This document shows, piece after piece, positions 36,753 to 50,918 of a stretch of DNA of 64,000 nt. The DNA comes from Burhinus oedicnemus. Taxonomy: Eukaryota > Chordata > Aves > Charadriiformes > Burhinidae. A program made the translations under genes and the position numbers. The stretch is taken from positions 1 through 64,000 of the forward strand of contig VFFE01007509.1 in the NCBI GenBank assembly GCA_008921705.1, written 5' to 3'. The notes below the pieces were generated by a model. That model was not told the DNA's origin and made no database searches. It saw only the letters and a program-made list of their open reading frames with translations. Each line of letters begins with the position of its first letter. Positions within the stretch are counted from its first letter, which is position 1.

Positions 36753-39700
36753 ACTGGGGTTACCATAAGCACATTTGGGTTCAAAACAATTATACAGTAA
36801 CGTAAGAGAAGTCCATCAAGAGATTAGAAGCAAAGATACAATGTTTGGCTTCAGGAAAGCCCCACTCCACTACTTGTTTGAAGGTAAAATGGTATCACTG
36901 CATACTTCTCTTATTTTTACAGCGTTCCTTAAATAACCACTGCCAGGCGTTGCCCAACAAGCTAGGGGTACTGCTGATTTGTCCTGCTGTGACTGCTCAT
37001 TCTCCAAACATGATGAGCAGGTCTTCAAAGGAATAGAAGACTTTCCATCAACCCTGGCAGACAAAATTAGATTGATTACCTTTATTCAAACTGATATTAA
37101 TTGACTTTTATTATGCCAAATAACTATGCATTTATAAAATTCCGAACCCCCCCTTAAAATACAAAGTACACCAACGTGTTACTATACAAATGTACCTTAC
37201 AACCAGCTGGTCCTTGCAGCTGCAAAGGGAACCACATGTTGGAATTGCCCAAATTTAGGATGCACATTTTATTTTAGTTTAAGGAACAGTTTTTTTTGAA
37301 TACCAGGATACTAAAATAAACAATCACATGGATGTTAATGACATAAATTTTAAACTTCTAACAGGGACATACATACCTTTACAGTGCAGAAAAGACAGTG
37401 TAGTAAGTACAGTCTTTAATCAAAAGAAACTCTGGAAAGAGCAGTTTTATCTACACGGGATATCTTGTAGCAATCTAATGCACCTATATGCTATATACTA
37501 TAAAACGAACTTCTTGGTCTGGCACTCATCAAAACCAGTTCCTGTCTTTGGCAAGTTAAGGGAGGGAGAACGATCATCTTGGACATATCTAAGTCTGTCC
37601 AACCACTCGGCAGAATAAAAACCAAACTAATCCCACCGCAAGAGACAAATGTGCTCAGTCTGAATTGAGTAAAAACCCCTCACTTTCACACAAACGTGAT
37701 CAGCACATCAACACTCGCATTTCAAGCCTCATAATGTACATTCAGACCACAAATTATTTTTAGAGTTTGCATGTGGCATCACTTGAGCTCTGTCTCATTA
37801 CTCCGCCCAAAAAATTATTTAATGAAGACTGGCAAGATGCCACTCGCTCAGCTGTTCCTGAGCAGCCGAGTCAAAGATCACCGCGGCAAACAACACCAGG
37901 TGGTGCCATTTCTTACCGTTAGGACTTCTGGGGGGCTTTTTGGCACTATGGAGGTTTAGGAGGCGGCACGCAGCAAGGGAATTACCGCTCTCTTCAGATC
38001 TAGCTAGAGCTTACGATAAGGTAGATCCAGTCTTTGGGAAAAGGAATTGATGCTTTGGCTGACGCCGGTGGTTTGCAACATTGCTGCTGCAGGACTACTT
38101 GGGTATATTCACTAGCATTACATACTGTGTAAAAATACAACAGAATATTTCTAATTTTTAAAGGAAAAATCAGTTTTGCAACAGTTTGAATGCTGCTTCT
38201 ATATGAAGGTAGCAAAAATAGGTAATTTTATCCACTTCCATTGAAATTTTATCCATTTTAATTTTATTCCTATCCCTCTGTTAAATTCCCCACAGTAATG
38301 TTACATCACTGGGTGCGTAAAGCACACCCCCACACACAAAAGAATATAGACAGACCTATGCAAAGACCAAAAACCCAAACGAGCCGCATAAACCAAACAC
38401 ACAGCAGCAATACGACGTTGTAGATTTATTACCGCCACTTATTTCCCAAGAGCTATGCAACTCACTTCAGGCTTTGTAAACTGGTGACTAACATGATCGT
38501 CCCAAAATTGCAGTAATAAAATCTTCACAGCCCCTTACCCTACTCCACTAAAAACCAGCTTTCCCTTTATATAGGTGCTATATAATGTGTTCTAATAAGG
38601 AGACACGTTCCTCATCTATAGCAGAGGTCAACTACTGCACTCAATGTAAGCACCACAAGCCCCTAACTCGTGGCACATTATTATCCAAATATTACTCTCT
38701 AGAGCAATATATGTTTAACTATTTTCTTCAGCCCTAAGGGGCCTGAAAGCCTGTTACTGACCAAAAAATAAGAGATATTATGGGTAGAAGTAGCATAGAG
38801 AAAAAGCAATCAAGAGTTAAACACTTCAAGCATCACCACTCCCGTGGGTGATGATTACTTGAGGGAACTGAAGGTTGCAATCTTAAGAGATAGTAGAATA
38901 AATGCCAATTTTTCATGTGGGCACGAAGTTATTTAACAAAAAAGGCTTGGATTCACTCTGATAAGTTATAAAGGCTGTGTGCACTTCCCTAGGTCTTGCA
39001 CCGGGCTGTGGCGAGCCACCCCTTTCATAAAATATCATCAGCTGGCCTGCAACAACAATAACGCGTTGGCAAACACACATGAAGAGCTGTGAACATCCTG
39101 ATAATAAGTGGGTACTGGACCTTGCTATAATATATCTTAGTTTTAATGCACTTGTACAATGTGTTATAGAAATATTAAAACATAATGGCCACAACATCCC
39201 TTTTACCATCTTAGTAGGGAAAACGCATCTCTCACCATCAACAAATCAAGAACTGAACTTGGAAAGATGAGTTGTAAAGCACAACATTCATGGGTTTTTT
39301 TTCATTATTTTTTCATTATTTTTCACTTCGTAATTTTTCACTGTTTCCCTGTGCCATGCTGGTACCTGGACAGCAGTTTAACACCCGAAGGTAGAGGGTA
39401 TTGCAGGGAAACATCATTGCCAGCTCACAAAGATCTTACGGAGCTCTCTCCTTACACATTTCCTGTGTGCTGGCAGCATTAATTAGACACTGGATTATTT
39501 AATGGAACTTCAGTCTGATCCCAGACAGTGATTCTGATGCCTTGGGTTTCATAACCTTATCACGTATGGTTTTTAAGTTGCTATTTCTTTTGCCAAGGTC
39601 TTCAGATAGTTTGGCAGTGGAATGCTTTTGAGTTAAAGTATCTCAAGTTTGACAAACTTTAGATGAACCACTAAAATTTTTCCCAGTTAGGTCATGCCCC

Positions 39701-40803
39701 TTGATTTCCACTGGTTCTCACTAAAGTTTTACTGCTAATTGCTGCTAACTGAAGAATTCAACTTGCTCCTGCTGCGGCACGTCTCGTTATAAAGGATGGT
39801 ACTAGGCTAAGAGAAAGAAGATAATTCTTCTTGCCATCTACAGATGAAAACTGGTGATCTTTGCCATTATGCCGGGCTTTTTGGTTTTGTTTTTAAGGGG
39901 TCTATATATAACACATTCTGAAATAACCCTTACAGGAGAACAGTAATAATTTCGGGCAAAATACCTCAGTGATGGAAATTGTAGCAGAAACAGCAATTTT
40001 TTTCTAAAGACCTTTCGTCCTCCTCCTCCTAGTCTCACTTCCGCAAGTAGGTAAAATCTAAACGACCTCTTTCATTTCACGGCACAAACAAAAAAGGTCT
40101 CTTTGGGGGTACTGCCCATATAAACCAGCAGGATTCTCTCATGCTCATCCCACTTCGTGGGAAAGGTGAGTCCACTTTAAAGCTAATGTGGTAGCAAGCG
40201 CAAGCACCCTACCAAAGGTACAGAGAGCTGAGAGAGACAATAATGAACATAATTATAGTTAGTTATTGTTTGGTCTACTTACGGCCCTATTTTATAACGC
40301 TACTGCCAGCAGAGCTATTTTATGTGATGTCTTTTTCATGCAGCAACCTTTTCATAAATCAAAGCAAAAGCAATACTAGGCAGTTTCTCCTGCAGCCTGT
40401 TTGACAATAAAAGTTAACACTGAACCCTGGCTGTTATCAATCTTCATAAATGTGTCCATGATATTGCAAGCCTGTTCCATATTACACCGAGTCTGTTACT
40501 AATGCATGCATAGGAGCAACTCGGTGGCTTAATGGATCTCCTAAATGGCTTGAAACTGGGACCCATGTTAAGTGGCAAGGAAAGTTTTAAAGAAATAACT
40601 GTTTTTCTCATTTCTTTCAATATATGATAAAACGACTACACTTTGCAGCAGGTCTAGCTTGAGAAATGTATATTGTACCACAATAGCAATTTTCACACAC
40701 AAAATAGAGACCCCAGGAAAACGCATACCATGTTCGAGAAACTATAGGAAGAAGTGTAAATTATCTGTATTTCAGTAGCTCCTTTTAGCAGAGATCCATT
40801 AAT

Positions 40804-41101
40804 AGAATCACAGAATGGTTTGGGTTGGAAGGGGCCTTTAAAGATCATCTAGTTCAACCCCCCTGCCATGGGCAGGGACATCTTCAACTAGATCAGGTTG
40901 CTCAGAGCTCCATCCAACCTGACCTGGAATGTTTCCAGGGATGGGGCATCTCCCGCCTCTCTGGGCAACCTGGGCCAGTGTTTCACCAGCCTCAGCGTAA
41001 AAAATGTCTTTCTTGTATCTAGTCTGAATCTTCCCTCTTTTAGTTTAAAGCCATCACCCCTTGTCCTATCGCAACCGGCCCTGCTAAAGTCTGTCCCAAG
41101 C
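40804..41101 (-). mobile_element. CR1 LINE fragment, inverted partner of 36185-36752
   Basis: Begins AGAATCACAGAATGG and runs through AGATCATCTAGTTCAACCC, GGAATGTTTCCAGGGATGG, GGGCAACCTGGGCCAG and GTTTAAAGCCATCACC, ending near CTGTCCCA. It shares subfamily-specific sequence with the copy at 36185-36752 but lies in opposite orientation about 4.1 kb away in the same intron. By eye the two differ at about 13 of 300 positions. Confidence 0.95.
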
Positions 41102-44100
41102 ACTGACCTCGAAGTCTGACAGAATTAACACACATCCTATTAAGGAGAAGGAGGAGTAATGCCTGATCTGTATTAATTTGGGTATTATCTGAAAACAATT
41201 ATTTTACAGTGCGTATCCAGAACAAGAGGCTGATGGTGGAGTTTGACCTTTACACATCCATATTGCAAGGATCCAAAAAGGAAACAACAACTTCACCTGC
41301 CTAAACCTGAGGTTTACCAGGTACTCAGGAACTTGAGGACTACTTCTGCCCCATGCAGTGTCACGTTATGCAACCAGAGAGGACTTACAAGTCTCCAAGC
41401 TGAAAATAAAGAGAACTTGGGACAGAACCATTACATCGATGAGCTTTATCCTTAATCAATTCTCTTGAAAAGCCACCAAAACCTCTTTTGTAGACTGTCC
41501 AGAAGAATATCAGCAATTTCTCTACCTAAGGGAGCCAAAATATTTAGTAGAGAAGAGCTGGTGAACTGGATTCATTTGACAGTGAATTTATCTATAAAGA
41601 ACTTGTTTTTAAAATCTCCATTGACCGCGTTGACTGCATCTTTTTATTGAGAGGGTTATGAGAATGTTTTGGCCGAAGTACTGTGTCTAGTCAAGGCAAA
41701 GGGAGAAGAATAGATGTGATGGAAGAAAAGGGACTGCATTTCATCAGCCCATGCAAGAGCAAGATTTCACTAAGAGTAAAGCGGTGTAGACAGAGAGGCA
41801 GTCTATTACGCACGGATCTATAAAGCCTGTCTCGCAAAACCTTTCGATCCTGATCTTCTTTAGCTTCCAGTAATGCATATGGCACAGTGCAGCATTTGCT
41901 ACAGAATATTATCCGTCTTAACACACCCTTGACAGGGGAGTCCATCTTTATAAAGTTTATAGCCACAGACATGGCACTCGAGTGGTCTCCTTAAAGATAC
42001 ACATATTAGTTTTATCTGTTTTGTTCAGTGCCTTTCCCCAGGCTTAAACGTGTGCTTTAAATGTTTTGGGACCATACTTCGATTTTATATTGCAGGCAGA
42101 TGAACTCAACGGCAGGGAACAGTGAGAGAGAGTGTGCATCTTTATGATTTGTTTTTCAAACATTGATAAGTTTTCCAATTTCAGTTATAGATCCTCTATA
42201 GAGGCACACAGCACTTGAATTGACAAAACCCACTAACATTTAACTGCTCCATAAGCAGTAACGGGGAAAAATTTCTCCTACTGAACCACTTTGTGTCTTC
42301 TTAGGTTCTTTTAGGATTAGAAGGGGATGTGCTTTTCACGCTGTGTAGCATGGAACATAAATATCAGGTCACATCTATACAAGCCAAAATGTTTTAAAAT
42401 GCCAAAGCAAACAAAAAACATTTAGGAAATCCCCTCTTCAAAAAACGAAGGGAAAGAGTTGTGATTTGCTTAAGAATGAAGCTCATGTTCAAGAAAATCT
42501 GAAAATGCATTTTCAGATACTGTAAAAGCCTTTAAAAAATTGGTTAGGACATTTCATGACCAATATAGGCATTTTTTCCTATAGATGTCAGGACTCACAC
42601 TTTAAAAATGCAGTGATAACCATTGAAAAAATCAAAAAGCACGTTCAGAAAACAATTTAGCATTTTGCATTGAGGAGTACTGACACTAACAGGGCAAAAT
42701 TTAAAGAAAACACCGGCAGAACATCAGGAAAAAAAATCCTGTAAAGGACATGCATTAAATAACAGCATAGTATTAAAATGGAAATAAATAAAACTTGAAT
42801 TTTCTGCTAAGAAGATAGACTATCTTGTTGGACCTGAGTACTTCCAGCTAACATGGCCAACCCTTAGCTCCATGGCCAACATGGCACAGTAACACATTAT
42901 TATATGTCTAAAGGCAATGGGCTCATTTCCTACGAGCCATTAGAAGTTGAGCCCTGTTACAATTAGGATTTTGCAGTCTATGGATCAGAGCTTCGGTCTC
43001 CTACAACAAGGCAGGTGTAACACCCCGTGCAAAGTGTGTGTACAGTCACACCAGTTGCTCCGCGAGCAGCTGCAGAGCCACCTTCTGAGCAATTAGTTGA
43101 CTTACACAGTTGTGCTTACAGACACCCATCGGGAAAGCTTGCTGGAAATTTGAGGCTAAAAACAGAAAAAAAAATTTTTCAAGACTTGTATCTTCTGGGA
43201 AAAAATTTCAAAATGGTCATATTCACAGAAGGCAACTACAGTCTAAAATTCAGCAATCAAAATGTCAAATTTTCTCTGATCAAAGGAGAATAATTGATAA
43301 ACTATGTAACTCTGGGGGTAGAAAGAGCAGGATTCGTGCTGCTCCCCTGTTCAAAGCCACATGAAAATGTACGTTCAGGTGCCTTGGTCAACTCCGAGAG
43401 AATAGAACTGCTTAAGAAATAAAATTTTATTTTTAAAAAATGAAATTATCTTATGTTGGAAGTGCTACTGACAGAATCAACAAAGAAAGCCAAAGTATCA
43501 CTGCTTGATTCTAGTTAAGATGGAAACCAAAAGTTTGGGGACGGTTATAACCTCTTACCTGTTAATGAGACCCAAACCAACCAGGTCAGTGAAAAAACAT
43601 ATACTGTATCAGGAAGAAAGACCTATAAAGTTTGTGTAAAAAAATGGCAGTCATTAACCACATAATTCTAGACTCAGATTCGGCATGTATTACCCCACTG
43701 ACCTCAGCCAAGTCCCCTAACCTTAAGGGATAACTGTATGCACTTACGTCACATCTATACGGGTCCTTTCATTATTTTTATTACAGCAGCATGTAGATGG
43801 ACTAATTAAAGCTAAATTTAAATGAGGCAGGCAATTTGTCAGGCATTCTAACACACAAAAAAGCATAGATCCTAGCCTATAAAGGCTTCTCTATGATCCA
43901 ACACCCGTGTGGCATACGTGTTGCCAACTGCCCGCTGCACAATTTTGCGCTATTCAACAAAAAATGAGAGTTAACCAAGTGCAACCTGGCACAATTTTAT
44001 TTATTTGTTTGCGCCTGCAAGCAGCTCACAGCAAAGAAACGAACTTCCTCCTTTATCAAAACAGAGGAGCGACAGCCACGACACGATAATCCCGTGCCAC

Positions 44101-46326
44101 CTCCCAGGCAACCGCCCTCCCAGATGCCAACAACTGCAGCAGCCCCTTCTCCAGATGTTGCCAGCTGCAGCTCTGCGCTCCGCATGGCCAATATCTGCAA
44201 TGGGTTGAGACAAAAACGCGTAAGACCAGCATGAAATAAATGCAATCTGGTTCTGGAACCAGCAGCATTTCTGCTGTTCTGATGTTTTTCAGCCTAAGGA
44301 TTCTATTTTAAAAATGTAAATGAAACAGCAACAGGTTGCTGGGTGAGGGTTGGAAGATACGGAGATGCTTGTCCAGGCCTGGAGGACACGTTGTGCTGAA
44401 ACTGCTAACCAAGCTCCAAATCTGATTGAGATTCATCTCAATTTGGACTGCCCTAAGCAGAGAGGAAGATAAAAAGCAATACTGGAGGATAAAGTGCAAT
44501 TAAAAGTGCAGCTCTGCTCAGAGGAGGAACTATCAGAGCATACCTGTTCTCCGCATGGCTAATGTTTTACCAACTTCCCAGAAAAGAAAAAAATAAATAA
44601 AGTATTTTTCATACCATTTAGCCTTTCTGAGCGACACAGTAAGGCAGGTCCGACATACCCACCAGATGCCCCAATTTTCAAGTTCAGTAATAATTTGTAC
44701 TACCGACAATTCAAGACAAAAGTTTTACTTTTGAACTAATCTCATGTGAACTAGGAGGCAAGAAGACAGCTTAACTGCTTTATAAAACATCCTAATCCTA
44801 TTTTTACAAACTTTATTTTCTGCGTATGACAGCACTCTGCAACAAAGCATATGATTTGATATTATCTCCCAAAACGTTTAATGTATATTTTGGCTTTACA
44901 ACGGTGATTCCACTTAGATGGAGTCTAAGCCGAATGACTGTGGTTTATTTTTTCCCCTGTTTTAGCCCAATGCTACTGGAAGGGAGGGGGGGAAAAAAAA
45001 AGGGAAGAACAGGTTAATTACAAGTAGCAGCAAATGAGCTGTAATGGGGGTGTTATGAATGTAAATCAGTGACGCCTGATGCAGCACCGGCAGCATCTGT
45101 GCATGCAGCTTCCAAAGTAATGAGATCGTGCTGATGTCCTGGCATCCTGCTTTGATCACTTCATCTTGTTCAAGAGCCCTGATGGGAAAACAAAGGTCGG
45201 TGGCACTGACCTCCCTTCCCGCAGCTTGCGCACGCACAAATATTAGCGACCGATCAAGGATTGCTGTCTTTCCACCCCGTGATTTCGGAACGGATGCTTA
45301 CATAGTCGGGGGCCTTAACCAAACAGATAGCGCAAGCTCCTGCAATACGAAGTGTCATGTTCTAACACGTGGAGGTAATCGGCCATTCATTCTTCACCCT
45401 GTAACCAGACACAGGTGTACGCTTCTTAAAAAAAAACCACCCCATACCATCAACTCTGCAAAACATGCTCCCCTCCAGAGAGGCTTGCCGCTGTGTGCTC
45501 CAAAGTGGGGGCTGTGAGATTTGTAGGCTTTGATCCTACAGATGGCTTGGGCTCATGCAAAACAGCCTTAGAAAAGGTATTCGTAAACCTCAGCAAGAGA
45601 AGATTACAAAATACAGAACAACTTAATAATAAAGAGACTGTGGGTTTTAACCTTCCTTGGTTTAACGCTGTAATTGGGAAATCATTTACTCGTGTTTATT
45701 CAAAATCCCAACAATGCTCAACGTATTAAAACAAGAGGCTTTAGTCCTCGAAAGGGAGCACGAAGCCAGATGTACCGCTGCAGAGCGTTACGTGCCAGCT
45801 ACGCCGTGAAGAGTCCGTCCTCGCTGGTCATGAGTGGCTGCCGAAACCGCAGCCAGCAGCAAGAACTGCCCTTAATGAGTGCATCCATCAATTTTCAGGG
45901 GACTTGGTTGATTACCAGCACACAAAACTAGGGAACACGCCAATTTAACTGTTGGCCACTGATGCATGAAGGGTTTCACACACTCGCTTTCATAAGGAAG
46001 TCTATAAAATTATTTAACGTGTCTCTGTAAGCAAATACAGAAAACCTGTGGTGTGCTGGAACACGAGCACGTGCTTGCCCCTTCTAACACATCAGCCAGA
46101 CTCCCCTGCAGAGGAAAGGGAGGTCCAGATAAAGAGCATGTTTGCCCACGTGGTTATCCTACTTAACTATGTCCTACTGTAACTACCCTACTTTCCGGAA
46201 AACCTTTTGTTATTTCAAGTGCTCATTCGTACCACATAAAAAAAATCCTAGTCATGACTTTGTGCTTCACTAAAATTAATTTTAAGATTGCTTTCTCCAT
46301 TCCAGACAGTAAAGTATCTAACTGTG

Positions 46327-46566
46327 GAAGAGGGTAGATTTAGATTAGGTATTAGGAAGAAATTCTTGACTCCGAGGGTGGTGAGACCCTGGCCCAGGTT
46401 GCCCAGAGAAGCTGTGGCTGCCCCATCCCTGGAGGTGTTCAAGGCCAGGTTGGACGGGGCTTTGAGCAACCTGGTCTAGTGGGAGGTGTCCCTGCCCATG
46501 GCAGGGGGGTTGGAACTAGATGAGCTTTGAGATCCCTTCCAACCTAAACCATTCTATGATTCTATG
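46327..46566 (+). mobile_element. CR1 LINE fragment
   Basis: About 240 bp of CR1 3' end, plus orientation: GAAGAGGGTAGATTTAGATT, GCCCAGGTTGCCCAGAG, GTTCAAGGCCAGG, GGTTGGAACTAGATGAGC, ending ATTCTATGATTCTATG. It has the same start point and subfamily as the copy at 29036-29278, with about 90% identity by eye and a roughly 65-bp perfectly shared block in the middle. Confidence 0.95.
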
Positions 46567-48363
46567 TGTGAAAACCTGGTGATAGCCTGAGGGGTGCTTT
46601 AATGGATGTCCCCACAATTTCTAGAAAGGAAACAAACGGGAAAAAAGGATTATGGCAAACATGGAAAGAATTGGCTTGGCCCTCTTAATTAATGTGCTAG
46701 GTAAACTTTGAATAATGGATTTTAAAAGTTAATATAACTCTCAAAAAACACATTCAATGCTTCAAACCTCTCTCCTGACCAAATAAGCACATTAAACGTT
46801 CCCATCACAGCTCAAATACTTCACTGAAAGCACACATCCCCGTGCAAACAGACTCATGATTCTGGGCTTAACAGAAAAACACACAGCTATTACGCCAGAA
46901 TCCCCTGCTCCCACTTCCTTCAGAATGAATCTGCATCTAGCTAAAAAGTGCACAATTAATATTTCATCCAGCTCTGTGGAGTACTCTTCATTCCTAATGG
47001 ACTGTATTGATCAAAGGAAGAAAGTTAAATATCTCTGTTGCTGTAGGGAAAACGAAATTTGTCATTTATGAAGTGATCATCATTTCATAGGTAAATGTAC
47101 TGAATAAAGGGTTTATAGAATTTTGATATTCTAAAGCTGTTCAAAGGATATCCTCTTATATGTTTATAGGTTGGAGAGCAACCGAGACAGGGGCAACTAC
47201 TGCCCACCCAAGCCCCTTCATCAAGCCAAGCTGCTGAAGCAATCGGCAACTCTATCCAAAAGGGAGAAATACATAATTCCTGCTTCCTTGCTCCGATTCA
47301 AAGGCATGCATAAGGCACGCATGGTGTCCAGGGCTTCACCAGCCCAGCGAACGCTGAGCCAAAGCAAAATCACGTATACAAAGCAGTAGTAGAAGGTGAA
47401 ACACGTGGCTTGAATGAGCTGCGCCACAGCAGCGCTCAGGTAAGTCTACCAGGACCAAGTACTGGCTGCAAGGAGTGAGCAAAGAAAACAAGATTCTGGT
47501 TTATTCCTTTTGCATTCAAAAGGAACGGGATCTTGAATGCCCAAGATAAATAACAGAGATTGAAAAGATTTGCAGTCTATCTATTTTTCTTCCTACCTGA
47601 AGCAGCTCTACGCGTTCTGAATCCGGGCTGGTTTAAACCTGAGAGGGATGACAGTATCACATCCACTCCGCAAACCACCATTTACAATTTGCTTGTTAAG
47701 TGTAATGCCGTTAGATATCAGACAACTGCTTAAATCAACACTGTAAGCAACTCTGGCTGCTGTGCCACCCTCTGCACGGTGTGAGCACGACTGTGCCCAG
47801 CTACGTGGCGACACAGCCTTGGGGAACAAAAAGGGGATGGGGTGGAAGAGTAGAAAGAGAGAAATAAGACCATCCGAATACCTCTGCTGCCAAGAAAAGC
47901 TCTGGGGTTTAAGCTGAGCTGATGGTATTTAACACTGTGCACGCCTTCTGGCATAATTTACAAACATCCCAGTCCTAGACTCCTCGGCGGGATGTCGTGG
48001 ATAATTTGGGACCATCATCCCCAGCCATAACACGTGAAAAAAGAATTCAAGAATACGATCATCAACTGTATCATCAGGGCAAACAATACGGAAATGACTG
48101 TTTCATGACAAAACACTACATATGCGTGCTGTATTTCTAGGAGAAAAGATTAATTCAGGATGTTTCTATTTAGAACCCATCGTCTTTGGCTGAGCAAAGG
48201 GAGCTCAGCTAGAAGAAGGTAAGCCTGCAGGCTCTGTCCAAGGATTTCTGAATCGCTTTCTATGTTCTGTTACTGGAAAAATACAATGTAGTAGTTCACA
48301 AATAATTTATAATCTGCACTTTTACCTTTAGTTTTTAAAAGCAGCTAAGACTAATTAAGGTAG

Positions 48364-48983
48364 TGCCTTGGTTTAAGCGACACAGGACTAATTTCTTCTC
48401 TAACACTTGGGAAAACTGTACTTCTAGAAGACCAGTGTCTTCATTTGTGAAAATATTTGCTTTACAGCCAGCTATGGCGGGTGGGTTGCAAGGTCTCAGT
48501 GTTTTCGAGCTCACCAAGTGCAGGGATGGGGAGGAGCGAGACCCGGGCACTTGACTCAAGCTGGCCAACAGCGTTATTTCATGAACAGCACATTCAATAG
48601 AAATTAGAAAGTTTGCTGAGGAATTCTCTCTCTCTCTCGATGGTGGCAATCCAGAGAACTCCTTGCCCCGGTGCCGGAGCCCTGAGCCCTTCCCTTCCTC
48701 CTGAAGCCATAGCACTCACAGTGTCCAACATTTGCTGGGAGCGCACAGCTTCCTACGGATAGAATTGGCCGAGTATAATCCTTGTATATTTTATATTGGT
48801 ATCAGGGTCAATATTGGTTCTTTAGTGTTAATAATGTTAATTATCTAGTCTTATTCTAGTAAATCTGTTTATATTTTACCCCCTGAGTTTCCTTGTTTTC
48901 TTCCCAATTCCCCTTCCTGGGTGGGGAGGGGCCATCGGATGATAAATGACAATAAATTGTTGTGGGTTTCTCAAACCATAACA
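48364..48983 (+). mobile_element. Solo LTR, ERVL-like, with 5-bp target duplication
   Basis: A 620-bp element starting TGCCTTGGTTTAAGC and ending CAAACCATAACA, the terminal pattern of avian ERVL LTRs. It is flanked on both sides by GGTAG (48359-48363 and 48984-48988), a perfect 5-bp target duplication as expected for ERVL integrases. Internal landmarks include CAGGACTAATTTC near the 5' end, the ACTCAAGCTGGCCAA block, the late TTATTCTAGTAAATCTG block and AATAAA at 48951-48956. There is no internal retroviral coding region, so this is a single LTR left by recombination. It lies antisense to CHCHD3. Confidence 0.88.
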
Positions 48984-50810
48984 GGTAGCAAAAGCAACTG
49001 CTAGAAAACTGAAAGTTTCTCACCAGTGGATCTGCACAAGCAGAGACAAAGCAGAAACTATTCGCCTGGGTATCTCCAACATGGATTTCTATGTTACAGC
49101 AGCATGTGAGTACAACATGTTCGTTACTGAAGATATTTGCATTAAGAAACTATCAATATTCCTAATTTACAGGTTGAGCAGAAGAGCCCCTTAGAAGTCA
49201 CCATATGTGCCCAACATCAGCAGGGTAACGAGAAGAGTGAAATAAACCCACCCTTCCCTGGTCTCAGTTCAATGTTGTCATTAAAAAGCTTAATTTCTCT
49301 CTATACTGCATTTGTTTTCAATGTCCAGCAAATTGGCGTCACTGCTTTGTGAGACAATTATATTCGAAGATCAAAGTGTCACTGGTCTTCCTTTAACGTG
49401 GCTTCATTACAAACTTTCTCAGCTTCGCTTCCCAGTTCAAAAGAATATTAGCGAAAACACAACACAAAGGAAGTACTCTTCCTGTTCCTATGTATTTACA
49501 GATAACCATCAAACATAACTGTGCTTTTAATTTTATTTTCAGTAAACATTAATAAACCAAGTTTCATGATAGAGAAGTCACCAATTAAAGGAAGACACGA
49601 CATTGACGTTTTGTCATGTATTCCCATTCACTCTAGCCTGAATCAAACGCCCTGCTGAACATATTTTCCAGGTTGTAATAGCCTGTTGCCTGGCTATCAC
49701 CGAGCCCTCACTTCCATCCGTGATCAGAGCAATGGAAATGATCGAGGATCACGTGAAACGTATTGATCCGGTTTGTAAAACTGTTTTTAAAACCTCTCAA
49801 ATGTGTGAAGATTGTACCATGTGAAGCAGCCTGAGTAAATCCCAAACCTTTCTGTGTTTAATCAAAAGAGCTCCTCCAGCTCCCAGGAGGCATTCCTCCT
49901 GATGGCAAGGTTCATGATCAAAAGTCTCATAGTAAAGGAATAAAGCCATCACAATGTGCAATTCAGAATAAACACCCAAGCTTCCAGATGAGGCAAAGAA
50001 TCCTCCGAGATTAAAACTGTTAGCGCTGGATAATTTCATCCACGCGTCTATCAACATAGAAGCTCAGGCGAACCCTGCGCCGTGATGCACCAGATCCAGA
50101 ATTTGCCTTCTTCGCAGAGACAGGAGATTAGAAGTGACACACTGAGATACCGGGGGAAACCTCACCCGTGCTTTGCTTTGCACAAAGACCACGTGGGCAG
50201 CAGGACCTGGATTTCCTAACAGTCCGGCTGGCTGGAGACGATGGTTTTGCCAAGAAACCAGCAGCAAGAAGCAACTCCATGTTGTCTACGAGAGAGCGGT
50301 GGAGCAGGAGAGGAATGGCAAAGTATTTTGGAAAAAGCACCAGTGCGCAGCTATGAAGTCTGTTATCTACCACGAGGAACCAAAACCCACAGAAGATGAA
50401 GTAAAAACATTTATTCTAGGCAGAATTTGCCCTATCTGCTTGCTCTATTCCTAAATTAATAATCAAGATGTTACTTGGCTCTAGACACCACGGGGGAATA
50501 AAATGTCACCACCGCAGCTGCCAAATTTCCCGCTACCAGCCCTTCAAATTAAGGAAAAAAAACACACAATACAAATGTACAATTTGATTAGTTAAAGTTC
50601 AAATCTTTGCCCAAAGCCCGGCTCTTCCTGTAATACCGCATTCTTTTCTTCTTGTGTAAACTTCTCATTATAACAGAGACATCTTCATAATATAATAATT
50701 CTGGTTATAATGTAACTGCGGGTAACATAACTCCTACATTAGAAAAGGCAGCATGCTCGAGTAATGTTGTTTTAATGTAATTTGTGTACTGCAGGAACTG
50801 CCTGAACCTG

Positions 50811-50918
50811 GTCATTTAGGATTTGATCAATGGGAATTAGTGCCTTAAAGAGATGAACCATTTGATAATTCAGAATTTGATCAATGTGAATCAGGACCTC
50901 ACAGAGATAAAACATTTA
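50811..50918. repeat. Imperfect 54-bp tandem duplication
   Basis: ATTTGATCAATG occurs at 50821 and 50875, exactly 54 bp apart, and the surrounding sequence aligns over the whole period (GAATTAG/GAATCAG, AGAGATGAACCATTT/AGAGATAAAACATTT). Two diverged copies, roughly 75% identical by eye, in a CHCHD3 intron. Confidence 0.75.
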
